Below the pieces are notes generated by a model that had not been told where the DNA came from, made no database searches, and saw only the letters and a program-made list of their open reading frames with translations. Position numbers and translations under genes: made by a program. DNA of 64,000 nucleotides from Rhizobiales bacterium SYSU XM002. Its GTDB lineage: Bacteria > Pseudomonadota > Alphaproteobacteria > Rhizobiales > Beijerinckiaceae. Positions within the stretch are counted from its first letter, which is position 1, and every line of letters begins with the position of its first letter. Where the stretch lies: contig VWVY01000001.1 of assembly GCA_009846685.1 (NCBI GenBank), positions 496,001 through 560,000 of the forward strand, in the 5' to 3' direction. Below are positions 41,780 to 49,695 of the stretch, piece after piece.

Positions 41780-42586
41780 TCAATTGACGTCGAGTTCGAT
41801 CACCATACCATCGTATGCCGGCGCGATGCCATCAGGTAGTTCCCTGCAAAGTCGCCGGTAATCGAGATCCGTGTGCAGATTGGTCAGCACCGCGCGCAGA
41901 GGCCGCTGTCGCTCGATCCAGCCAAGCGCGTCGGAGAGCGAGAAATGGGTCGGATGCGGCGTGTCACGCAAAGCATCGATGACCCAGCAATCGAGACCGT
42001 CAAGGTGGTGGACGACGTCTTCTGGAATCGCGCTGACATCGGGCGTGTAGGCGAAATCGCCGATGCGGAAACCCAGCGCGACGATATTACCGTGCACCAA
42101 CGGAAACGGCTGCAATCGGATCGGCCCGCCATGTCCAGAAATTTCGAAAAAACCATTATTATCAATGCAATGAGCCGTCAATATCGGCGGATATTCGCTC
42201 CCCGGCGGCGTCGTGAAGCAATAGCCGAACCGCGCCTGCAACAGATCGAGAGTACCCTGATTGGCATAGACCGGCATGCGCTTGCGCGTCAGAATAACCA
42301 GAGGCCGCAAATCGTCGATGCCATGCGTATGATCGGCGTGCTCGTGCGTATAGACGACCGCATCGAGCACCTTGACGCCCGCATCGATGAGTTGCTCGCG
42401 CAGGTCCGGTGAGGTGTCGATCAATACGCGCGTAATGCCGCCAGTGTCCTCACGCTCGACCAGTACCGAGCAACGACGACGTCGGTTGCGCGGTTCGATC
42501 GGGTCGCAGAGCCCCCAGCCCTGCGCGACGCGCGGCACGCCGCCAGAAGAACCGCAGCCAAGGATCGTGACCCTCAGCCGCGCCAT
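41780..42586 (-). CDS. MBL-fold metal-dependent hydrolase (PhnP-like)
   Basis: A 268-residue metallo-beta-lactamase-fold enzyme. It has the N-terminal TILGCGSSGGVPR and the metal motif THEHADHTHGID, with further ligands in the PLVHGN, DALRDTPHPTHFS and NLHTDLDY regions. This is the PhnP/phosphodiesterase-like branch, which often follows tatD in alphaproteobacteria. A nuclease or phosphodiesterase role is likely, but the substrate is unknown. The start directly abuts the tatD stop. Confidence 0.87.
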   Translation of the reverse strand: MARLRVTILGCGSSGGVPRVAQGWGLCDPIEPRNRRRRCSVLVEREDTGGITRVLIDTSPDLREQLIDAGVKVLDAVVYTHEHADHTHGIDDLRPLVILTRKRMPVYANQGTLDLLQARFGYCFTTPPGSEYPPILTAHCIDNNGFFEISGHGGPIRLQPFPLVHGNIVALGFRIGDFAYTPDVSAIPEDVVHHLDGLDCWVIDALRDTPHPTHFSLSDALGWIERQRPLRAVLTNLHTDLDYRRLCRELPDGIAPAYDGMVIELDVN

Positions 42587-43390
42587 TCACGCCGCTCCCA
42601 ACTTCGAGAACAGCCGGTTGGTGTTGGCTTCGAGCACCGGCGCCAGCGCCGCAAGCGGCTTGCCGCGCACATCCGCCAGCACCTGCGCGGTATGGGTGGT
42701 GTAGCCCGGCTCGTTGCGTTTGCCGCGATGCGGGACCGGCGCGAGATACGGCGCGTCCGTCTCGACCAGCAGACGATCCTCAGGAGCTTCGGCGGCAATC
42801 TTGCGAATGTCCTCCGAGTTCTTGAAGGTCAGGATTCCCGAAAACGAAAGGTAAAGTCCCAGTGCGACACCGCGTCGCGCGAGTTCGGCCCCCGATGAAA
42901 AGCAGTGCAGGACGGCCTTGAACGCACCCTTGCTCATCTCGTCTCCAAGGATCGCGATCATGTCGTCATCCGCCGCGCGGGCGTGGATCACGAGCGGCAG
43001 GCCGGTCCGGCGCGCGGCATCGATCTGGAGCCGAAACGATGCCGCCTGCATAGCGCGCGGGGACTTGTCGTAATGGTAGTCGAGTCCCCCTTCCCCAATG
43101 GCGACGCATTTCGGATGGTCGGCCGCCTTGAGGATATCGCCGAGCGTGACGTCGGGTTCCTCGGCAGCGTTGTGTGGATGCGTGCCGACCGAGAACCAGA
43201 CATTCGAGAAACGCTCGGCCAGCGCGCGATAGGCCGCGACCTTTCTCACCCGCGTCGAGATGGTGATCATCCGCTTGATGCCCATCTCGCCGGCACGCGC
43301 GATTACCGTATCGAGTTCCTCGGCAAAATCGGGGAAATCGAGGTGGCAATGCGTGTCGGTCAGAATCGGCAGAGAGGAAGAGAGGTTCAC
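42587..43390 (-). CDS. tatD: TatD-family metal-dependent hydrolase (DNase)
   Basis: A 267-residue TIM-barrel enzyme. The metal-binding T-D-T-H-C-H-L-D sequence is at the N terminus, [10 protein letters not shown] in the middle, VIHARAAD, the late HCFSSG and [12 protein letters not shown] complete the site. TatD proteins act as 3'-5' exonucleases or DNA-repair nucleases. It sits in the conserved order holB-metG-tatD-MBL on one strand. Its start overlaps the metG stop by four bases. Confidence 0.94.
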   Translation of the reverse strand: MNLSSSLPILTDTHCHLDFPDFAEELDTVIARAGEMGIKRMITISTRVRKVAAYRALAERFSNVWFSVGTHPHNAAEEPDVTLGDILKAADHPKCVAIGEGGLDYHYDKSPRAMQAASFRLQIDAARRTGLPLVIHARAADDDMIAILGDEMSKGAFKAVLHCFSSGAELARRGVALGLYLSFSGILTFKNSEDIRKIAAEAPEDRLLVETDAPYLAPVPHRGKRNEPGYTTHTAQVLADVRGKPLAALAPVLEANTNRLFSKLGAA

Positions 43391-44937
43391 GCCCCCTCTC
43401 CTTCCGTTTCGATATAGCGCGGAAACAGGGCTGAGGGCGCCGGCAGCGCGACGCCCGGTTCGAGCGCAAATTCCTGGTCTGCATGGGCGAAGCTACGCCG
43501 ATCTGCCGGCACCGCAAGAAGATCGAGCAGCTTTGGCGCTGCCAGCGGTAGGAAAGGCTGCGTAAGAATGCCGACGATGCGCAGCACCTCTGCCGTCACC
43601 CAGAGCACGGTTTCCATACGCGTCGGATCGGTTTTCTTCAGCGCCCAGGGGGCCTGCCCAGCGAAATAGCGATTGGTATCGCCAACGACCTTCCAGATCG
43701 CGTTGAGGATCGTGTGAAGCGCGAAGTCGCCCATCGCCGCGCGCGCCTCGGCGACGAGGCTGTAGGCCGCATCCAACAGCAGCCTGTCTTCGTCGGCGAG
43801 CACGCCTTTTGCCGGCACCCTGCCCTCGCAGTTCTTGTTGACCATCGAGAGCGAGCGCTGCGCAAGGTTGCCGAGATCGTTGGCGAGATCGGCGTTGAGG
43901 CGCCCAACGATGGCCTCATGACTGTAGCTGCCATCCTGTCCGAACGAAATTTCGCGCAGAAGGAAGTAGCGGAAGGCGTCGATGCCGTATTTCTCGGCCA
44001 TCGTCATCGGCTCGACGACATTGCCGAGCGACTTCGACATTTTCTCGCCGCGGTTCGTGAGGAACCCGTGGCAGAATACGCGTTCCGGCAACGGCAGTCC
44101 GGCGGACATCAGGAACGCCGGCCAATAGACCGTATGGAAGCGGACAATATCCTTGCCGATGAGATGGAGGCTCGCCGGCCAGTATTTCATGCGCGGCGCG
44201 GCTTCGTCGGGGAAGCCGCAGGCCGTGATATAGTTTGTGAGCGCATCGACCCAGACATACATCACATGCTCCGGCGCGCCCGGCACCGGCACGCCCCAGG
44301 TGAAGGTCTTGCGCGAGACCGAGAGATCGGTCAGGCCGCGTGTCACGAAGCTCACCACCTCGTTCCTGCGCGTCTCCGGCCCGATGAAACCAGGGTTGGC
44401 GGCGTAATAGTCGAGCAGCGGCTGCTGGTATTTGGAAAGGCGGAAGAAATAGCTCTCCTCCTCCACCCATTCGACCGGCGTGCCGGTGGTGATCGCAATA
44501 CGCTTGTCGCCTTCGAGACGGGTCTCGTCCTCGCCGTAGAAGGCCTCGTCACGCACGGAATACCAGCCCGGATAGCTGGCGAGATAGATATCCCCGTTCG
44601 CCTCCATCCGGCGCCAGATCTCCTGGCAGGCGGCGTAGTGCCGCGCTTCGGTAGTGCGGATAAAATCGTCGTTGGTCGCCCCCAGGGCAGGCCCCATCGC
44701 GCGGAATCGCTCGGCGTTGCGGTCGGCGAGCGCCCGCACATCGATTCCTTCCTTCTCCGCCGTCTGCACCATCTTGAGGCCGTGCTCATCCGTGCCGGTG
44801 AGGAAGAACACGTCGCGTCCGTCAAGCCGCATGAACCGCGCGATCGCATCCGCCGCCATCAGCTCGTACGCATGGCCGAGATGCGGCGCGCCGTTGGGAT
44901 AGGAAATCGCGGTGGAGATGAAAAAGCGGTTCGTCAC
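43387..44937 (-). CDS. metG: Methionyl-tRNA synthetase
   Basis: Charges tRNA-Met. The 516-residue class I synthetase carries the HIGH motif as HLGH in [15 protein letters not shown] and the KMSKS motif in [10 protein letters not shown]. The C-terminal tRNA-binding EMAP-like domain found in E. coli MetG is absent, as is usual for alphaproteobacteria, and the protein matches the short form in length. It lies between holB and tatD. Confidence 0.97.
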   Translation of the reverse strand: MTNRFFISTAISYPNGAPHLGHAYELMAADAIARFMRLDGRDVFFLTGTDEHGLKMVQTAEKEGIDVRALADRNAERFRAMGPALGATNDDFIRTTEARHYAACQEIWRRMEANGDIYLASYPGWYSVRDEAFYGEDETRLEGDKRIAITTGTPVEWVEEESYFFRLSKYQQPLLDYYAANPGFIGPETRRNEVVSFVTRGLTDLSVSRKTFTWGVPVPGAPEHVMYVWVDALTNYITACGFPDEAAPRMKYWPASLHLIGKDIVRFHTVYWPAFLMSAGLPLPERVFCHGFLTNRGEKMSKSLGNVVEPMTMAEKYGIDAFRYFLLREISFGQDGSYSHEAIVGRLNADLANDLGNLAQRSLSMVNKNCEGRVPAKGVLADEDRLLLDAAYSLVAEARAAMGDFALHTILNAIWKVVGDTNRYFAGQAPWALKKTDPTRMETVLWVTAEVLRIVGILTQPFLPLAAPKLLDLLAVPADRRSFAHADQEFALEPGVALPAPSALFPRYIETEGEGA

Positions 44938-44991
44938 GTTCTGGTCCTCGACGGTCCGGCACAGGGAATCCCGCGCCGTTCCTGTTCTCTA

Positions 44992-46086
44992 TCAGCGCCG
45001 GGCGTTGGAGACCAGCGCCGCCAGTTCGTCAAGAAGGGTCATCAGGAAGGCGCGCCGGTCGAGGTTATAGCCTTCAACCGCTTCGGCCTGCTCGGCGGTT
45101 CGGGACCAGAAGTCCGCGAGTTCGGTTGCGAGCACAAGGCGGCCTGCCGCCGCCGCTTGCTGGATGTGCCCGTGAAGCCAGCTTTCCAGTTCGTGCAGGA
45201 AATCCCGCATCGGCTGCTCGCCGGCCGCCCCCGCACGCATCACAGCCACGAGCCGAGCGATCTCTCCGTCCGCCTTCCGCGGCAGCGTATCGAGCACGCC
45301 GCGAACCGTGGCGAGAAACGCACGCAACGCCGGGTCGGCGTGGCGCAGCGCCTGGCGCATCGAGCCCTCCGCCATCGCGATGGCTTCTGCGTCCGGTCGG
45401 TTCGAAGGCGAAATTGCGCTTGCCAGCCGATGAAGATCGCTTTCGACGAGGGGCGCGAAGACAAGCCTTCTGCAGCGTGAGCGGATCGTCGGCAGCATTT
45501 TCTGCGGCTGATGGCAGACGAGCAGGAACATGGTTTTAGAGGGTGGCTCCTCCAGAGACTTCAGGAGAGCATTGGCGCTGTTGGCATTGAGATCGTCCGC
45601 CGCATCGACGATCACCACCCGCCAGCCACCGAACGCCGGCGTCTTTTCGAGAAGATGCAGGGCATCGCGCATATCCTCGACGCCGATCTCGGTCCGGAAT
45701 TTCTTGGATGAGCTATCGTAGCGTCGCCGCAGCACCGCCATATCGGGGTGGGCGCTGTTGGCAATGAGATGCGTCGCGCGGTGCTCGGCCGGAATGTCGA
45801 GGGTGGTCGCCGGCGCGGGATCGCTGAAAAATCCGCCGCCTTCCGCCTCTTCCGCCATCAGAAACCGGGCGACGCGATAGGCAAAGGTCGCCTTGCCTAT
45901 CCCTTCCTGGCCGACCAGCATGAAGGCGTGATGCAGGCGCCCCGCATTGTAGAGGTCGAGGAATTCCCGTTCGACCGCCTCATGCCCGACGAGCGAAAGC
46001 ATCTCGCGCGGATGTGGCGCGCCGGGAACGCGATCGATCTCCGGTGCGTCACTCTCCGGCGCCGGCAGAAAACGGATGTCGCTCAT
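44992..46086 (-). CDS. holB: DNA polymerase III delta-prime subunit
   Basis: A clamp-loader subunit. The 364-residue AAA+ protein has VGHEAVE near the start, Walker A GQEGIGKAT, the conserved SNALLKSLEEPPSKTMFLLV and the RSRCRRLVF sensor-like segment. The zinc-binding cysteines of the E. coli protein are not seen, which is common in alphaproteobacteria. Its start overlaps tmk by four bases, as in other bacteria where tmk and holB are paired. Confidence 0.94.
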   Translation of the reverse strand: MSDIRFLPAPESDAPEIDRVPGAPHPREMLSLVGHEAVEREFLDLYNAGRLHHAFMLVGQEGIGKATFAYRVARFLMAEEAEGGGFFSDPAPATTLDIPAEHRATHLIANSAHPDMAVLRRRYDSSSKKFRTEIGVEDMRDALHLLEKTPAFGGWRVVIVDAADDLNANSANALLKSLEEPPSKTMFLLVCHQPQKMLPTIRSRCRRLVFAPLVESDLHRLASAISPSNRPDAEAIAMAEGSMRQALRHADPALRAFLATVRGVLDTLPRKADGEIARLVAVMRAGAAGEQPMRDFLHELESWLHGHIQQAAAAGRLVLATELADFWSRTAEQAEAVEGYNLDRRAFLMTLLDELAALVSNARR

Positions 46087-46724
46087 GATTCTCGGCCGCG
46101 CGCGACGCGCACGCCCAGCCGTTCCTCGACGATACGCGTGATCGTGACGGCCAATTCGTCTTCGGGCAAGGTGCCATCCAGAACCGCGACACGCGCCGGT
46201 TCGGCCTTGGCCAACGCCAGAAACCGCCCGCGAACCCCTTCGTGAAAGGACAGGTTGTCGTTTTCGAAGCGATCCGCGGTGCCGCGACGCCGGGCGCGGG
46301 CAAGACCAACCTCCGGCGGAAGATCGAGCAACAGCGTAAGATCAGGTGCAAGACCATCCGTCGCGAGGCGGATCGTTGCCTCGATATCGGCATCCGGCAG
46401 CTTGCCACCCTGATAGGCGCGCGTCGAATCCGCGAAACGGTCGCATAGCACGGCGTGTCCTGCCGCCAGCGCCGGGCGGATCACGTTGAGCACGTTGTCC
46501 CGCCGCGCGGCGGCGAACAGCAGTGTCTGCGTGACGGCATCCGGCGTGCCGGCGCCACCGAGCAGTACCCCGCGCACGGCTTCGGCAAGCGGCGTTCCAC
46601 CCGGCTCACGAGTCACAGCCGTTTCGATGCCGCGTTCGGCGAGCCAGCGGGCGAGATGACGAATCTGGGTCGATTTTCCCGCACCCTCCCCGCCCTCGAA
46701 CGTAACGAACACGCCACGCTTCAT
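46083..46724 (-). CDS. tmk: Thymidylate kinase
   Basis: Phosphorylates dTMP to dTDP. The 213-residue protein has the P-loop FEGGEGAGKSTQ, the DR-Y-like motif in DRFADSTRAYQGG and the LID region with arginines in LARARRRG. ATG 46724 overlaps the TGA of the upstream D,D-carboxypeptidase-like gene (ATGA), so translation is probably coupled. The frame is open further upstream without homology. Confidence 0.96.
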   Translation of the reverse strand: MKRGVFVTFEGGEGAGKSTQIRHLARWLAERGIETAVTREPGGTPLAEAVRGVLLGGAGTPDAVTQTLLFAAARRDNVLNVIRPALAAGHAVLCDRFADSTRAYQGGKLPDADIEATIRLATDGLAPDLTLLLDLPPEVGLARARRRGTADRFENDNLSFHEGVRGRFLALAKAEPARVAVLDGTLPEDELAVTITRIVEERLGVRVARGRES

Positions 46725-47995
46725 GGCATCGCCTTCGCGGTTTGTCCCGAGCGCCGGTTGCGCGCCTTTTCGGAAAGCCAGTCCCAACCGTCTCGCGCCC
46801 ATTGACGCGAGATTTCGATGGCAGCATCTCGCGCCCGAGCGAAAATCCCGCCCTGCGCCACCGATTTCGCGGCCACCAGCGGCACGGTCTGGATGACGCG
46901 TCCATCGACCAGCACCTCGACGCGGGCGAGCTCCGCCCCTTCAGTGACCGGCGCTGGCACCGGCCCGCGATAGGAAAGCCGCAAGGTCATGCCATCATTA
47001 GTGCCGCGCAACAGCGGCAGGCGTACATCCGTCTTCGTCGCCACCGGAACACCAATGGATTCGCCGCCATAGAGCGACACCTCGCCGAGAACTTGCCCCT
47101 TCCTGAAGAGATCCCGCATCTCGAAACGCCGGAATCCCCATTCGAGAAGCTTTCTGGTCTCCAGCGCGCGGTCCTGCAGGGTCTTGACCCCGCCAATCGC
47201 GACAATCAACCGTCGCCCCTCCTGCATGGCGGAGCCGATCAGGAGATGGCTTCCGTCGGCGGCCGTGCCCGTCATCAACCCGTCGGCGCCAATATCCATC
47301 GTCAACAGCGGATTGCGGCTCACCTGCCGCCCCCTGCCGATTGCCATGTCCTTCTGCGCGAACAGCGGATATAGCTCTGGGTAAGTCTCGATCACATGGG
47401 CTGCGAGGCGTGTGAGGTCGCGCAGGCTCGCGTCCTGTGCGTCGCCCGCAAGGCCGGTCGCATTGGCGAACCGGAGATCACCGAGGCCGATCTTCTTCGC
47501 GTAGGCATTCATCATCTCGACGAAGCGGTCTTCGGTGCCGGCGATGTTTTCCGCCAGTGCCAGCGCGGCGTCATTCGCCCCGACGACGACGAGACCATTG
47601 ACCAGTTCGCCGACCTTGATGACCTTGTTGGGTGTCAAGAGCATGTTCGGAACGCCCGCAACCGCCCCGCCCTTGCGCCAGGCGCCGGTTGAAACCACCA
47701 TGTCGGCATCCGGAGAAAGGCGCCCTTCCTTGAGTTCGCGGAAAACGACGGCCGCCGTCATCAGCTTGACAAGACTCGCCGGTGCGATCCGCTTGTCGGC
47801 CTCACGCTCGAACAGAACCGTTCCGCTCGTCTGGTCGAAGAGAAAGGCCTGCTCGGCTTGCGTCTCGAACGGCGCGGTCTTGGTTTGCGCCTCTGCGGCC
47901 GAAACCGCCGTCAGTACGGCAAACGGCAGCCACAGCAACGCCGCGCGCAAATGCTGTGCGCTTCCGATTGAACGAAGTGCCTGCCGGATGGTCAT
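46721..47995 (-). CDS. D-alanyl-D-alanine carboxypeptidase-like (PBP5/DacF family) with altered active-site motifs
   Basis: A 424-residue exported protein with a signal peptide ending near AAEAQ, a peptidase S11 domain and a C-terminal beta-rich domain (VEVLVDGRVIQTVPLVA). The nucleophile motif is intact, Ser74-x-x-Lys77 in APASLVKLM. The SxN motif reads Gly139-Ala-Asn and the KTG motif reads Met241-Thr-Gly. Both substitutions are visible in the DNA and would normally weaken carboxypeptidase activity. It may be a low-activity or scaffolding member of the family. It precedes tmk with overlapping stop/start. Confidence 0.88.
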   Translation of the reverse strand: MTIRQALRSIGSAQHLRAALLWLPFAVLTAVSAAEAQTKTAPFETQAEQAFLFDQTSGTVLFEREADKRIAPASLVKLMTAAVVFRELKEGRLSPDADMVVSTGAWRKGGAVAGVPNMLLTPNKVIKVGELVNGLVVVGANDAALALAENIAGTEDRFVEMMNAYAKKIGLGDLRFANATGLAGDAQDASLRDLTRLAAHVIETYPELYPLFAQKDMAIGRGRQVSRNPLLTMDIGADGLMTGTAADGSHLLIGSAMQEGRRLIVAIGGVKTLQDRALETRKLLEWGFRRFEMRDLFRKGQVLGEVSLYGGESIGVPVATKTDVRLPLLRGTNDGMTLRLSYRGPVPAPVTEGAELARVEVLVDGRVIQTVPLVAAKSVAQGGIFARARDAAIEISRQWARDGWDWLSEKARNRRSGQTAKAMP

Positions 47996-48058
47996 CCGCC
48001 ATTCCTAGCCGGGAATGGTCCGCCGGTTCAATGCGATTTGCGCCGAAAGCGCTGTCTG

Positions 48059-49117
48059 TCAGTTGGGAATGCGGGCCGCAGATGCACGCTCGATCTCGCC
48101 GATCCGCGAGAACGGATGGTCCGCACCGAAACGGCTCAGGCCGCCATCCATCGCTGTGAAGGAAAGATCGGTCGGCCGCGCGCGCGGCAGATCGTTCTCC
48201 TGGCTGATGCGCCGCTGCGGCGGACTGGCGGGAGCGCTCGCCGGAACTGTCACGCCACCGATCGTATCGAGGTCGAACGGGCGTGCAGGCGGAACCGGCA
48301 GATTCGAAACCGGCACGAACTTCGTCTGCGTGATTACTGTCTTGTCTTCGGTTGCGGACAGCGCTTGCGAGACCGGCGCCGTGGGCTGCGAGGTGAACGC
48401 AAGCGCCCGCTTCTCAGGAACAGCACTGGCGACAGGTTCAACAGACGCAACCATCGTCGGCAAGGCCGTGCCTGATGGCAGGCCCGCCGGGCCATCCGTC
48501 TTCAGCGAGGCAACGAGCCTGCGGTCGTCCGATCCCTCAAGCGAGGCAGGACCGAGGTAGTCGACCTTAACGCGCGCCGTGCCGATGTGCTTGAACTGCA
48601 GCAAGTGCGCGGTGCGCTCGGAAACGTCGAGCACGCGGCCGCCGTGATACGGACCGCGATCGTTCACACGAACGACGATGGAGTGATTGTTGCGCAGATT
48701 GGTCACGCGCGCATAGCTCGGCAGTGGCATGGTCGGATGCGCGGCCGAGATGGAGTTGCGATCGTAAATCTCACCATTCGCGGTTTTGCGACCGTGAAAC
48801 GCGATTCCATACCAGCTCGCGTTGCCGGAAACGGTGTAGCCGACCGGCCGCTCGCGCGGCACATAACGACGGCCCGCAACCATGTAGGGTCGACCAACCT
48901 GATACCGCCCGCCGCCTTTCGGAGCGTCCTCGTCCATGCCGACGACGCGCGGGCTGGCCTTGCCATACTTCGGATCGGAGAACGCGCCGATTTCGCGCGA
49001 ATTGTGAGCCTTGCGGGTTACGCCCTGATTGGCGCAATTGGCGACGAAAAGGGCGGCAAGCGACACGCCGGCGAGCTTCGCCGCGCTTCGTGCCGATTTC
49101 GGCAGGTCTAACCGCAT
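48059..49117 (-). CDS. rlpA: RlpA-family septal ring lytic transglycosylase, lipoprotein
   Basis: A 352-residue lipoprotein. The signal sequence ends in a lipobox-like VANC (Cys28). The double-psi beta-barrel domain follows at about residues 94-190, with ASWYGIAFHGRKTANGE and VRVNDRGPYHGGRVLDVS, the catalytic Asp lying in NDRG. The rest is a long Ala/Pro/Ser-rich tail without an obvious SPOR domain. It would cleave or bind denuded glycan strands at the septum. It is first of the leftward run that contains the carboxypeptidase-like gene, tmk, holB and metG. Confidence 0.9.
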   Translation of the reverse strand: MRLDLPKSARSAAKLAGVSLAALFVANCANQGVTRKAHNSREIGAFSDPKYGKASPRVVGMDEDAPKGGGRYQVGRPYMVAGRRYVPRERPVGYTVSGNASWYGIAFHGRKTANGEIYDRNSISAAHPTMPLPSYARVTNLRNNHSIVVRVNDRGPYHGGRVLDVSERTAHLLQFKHIGTARVKVDYLGPASLEGSDDRRLVASLKTDGPAGLPSGTALPTMVASVEPVASAVPEKRALAFTSQPTAPVSQALSATEDKTVITQTKFVPVSNLPVPPARPFDLDTIGGVTVPASAPASPPQRRISQENDLPRARPTDLSFTAMDGGLSRFGADHPFSRIGEIERASAARIPN

Positions 49118-49370
49118 AGTCCCCCCAAGATTCCGTTCGGCGCAAATTCCGATGCGGTACCGGTGCGGAAATCAGCTTGAACGATTCCTGAACCGGATCA
49201 CAAGAACGTGAACGATCGCAGCAACAGAATATCCAGAATAAGGCGGGGTAATGGCGCGCCCGCTTTTGGTCAAGATTTCCGAGACAATGCAGTTTGCAGA
49301 TCGTTAATTTCGCGGGATTGGATGGCGCCGCTTGCCAGCGCCCGCAAAAATGGGCAATGCCTGTTTCGCC
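49118..49370. other. Intergenic region between rlpA and tRNA-Ser
   Basis: A 253-base divergent gap that must carry the rlpA promoter (leftward) and the tRNA promoter (rightward). It is A/T-richer than the genes around 49,180-49,320. I see no gene and no confident -35/-10 pair. Confidence 0.3.
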
Positions 49371-49460
49371 GGATGGGTGGCCGAGTGGTTTAAGGCAGCG
49401 GTCTTGAAAACCGCCGTAGGTGCAAACCTACCGTGAGTTCGAATCTCACCCCATCCGCCA
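49371..49460 (+). tRNA. tRNA-Ser, anticodon UGA
   Basis: A 90-nt gene with encoded CCA. The acceptor arm is GGATGGG with CCCATCC, discriminator G. The anticodon stem GCGGT (49398-49402) and ACCGC (49410-49414) encloses loop CTTGAAA, with anticodon TGA at 49405-49407. A long variable arm (GTAGGTGCAAACCTAC) marks it as a class II tRNA, as expected for serine. The T arm contains GTTCGAATC. It reads UCA codons. Confidence 0.96.
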
Positions 49461-49531
49461 GATCCGCGGCACGACGAAACCCGCATCTTTCCTGCAACCG
49501 ACTCTGGGTCCTTGCAAGCATTCCGCGTGTC

Positions 49532-49566
49532 AAAAAAAAGGAATCGGGCGCGATGGAGCGCCCGAT
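49532..49566 (-). terminator. Intrinsic terminator on the minus strand, no recognised gene upstream
   Basis: ATCGGGCGC (49543-49551) pairs perfectly with GCGCCCGAT (49558-49566). On the plus strand an A-run (49532-49539) precedes it, so on the minus strand the 9-bp stem is followed by eight T residues, a textbook Rho-independent terminator. It points left, toward the tRNA. Nothing recognisable is transcribed leftward into it for 1.5 kb. It may end an unannotated small RNA, protect the tRNA from antisense transcription, or be a relic. Confidence 0.7.
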
Positions 49567-49575
49567 GTCATAAGC

Positions 49576-49605
49576 TTGTCGTTCCACCCGGCTCGAGGGT
49601 ATAAT
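49576..49605 (+). promoter_or_regulatory. Sigma-70 promoter for the tRNA-adjacent propeller gene
   Basis: TTGTCG (49576-49581), an 18-base spacer and TATAAT (49600-49605) form a near-consensus promoter, rare in this GC-rich sequence. A transcript would begin near 49612, which makes the ATG at 49618 almost leaderless and favours ATG 49696 as the translation start. Confidence 0.55.
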
Positions 49606-49695
49606 GTGAGCTGAAACATGAGGTTTCGGTCGCTTCGCTCCGCAGCTTCGTTCAATCCCGCTTCGAAATTGCGTTTTGTTGGGAACTGCTTCGGT

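Noticed and set aside
43714-45480. Long plus-strand open frame opposite metG and holB
   Set aside because: Antisense shadow of metG and holB, both with catalytic motifs in place.
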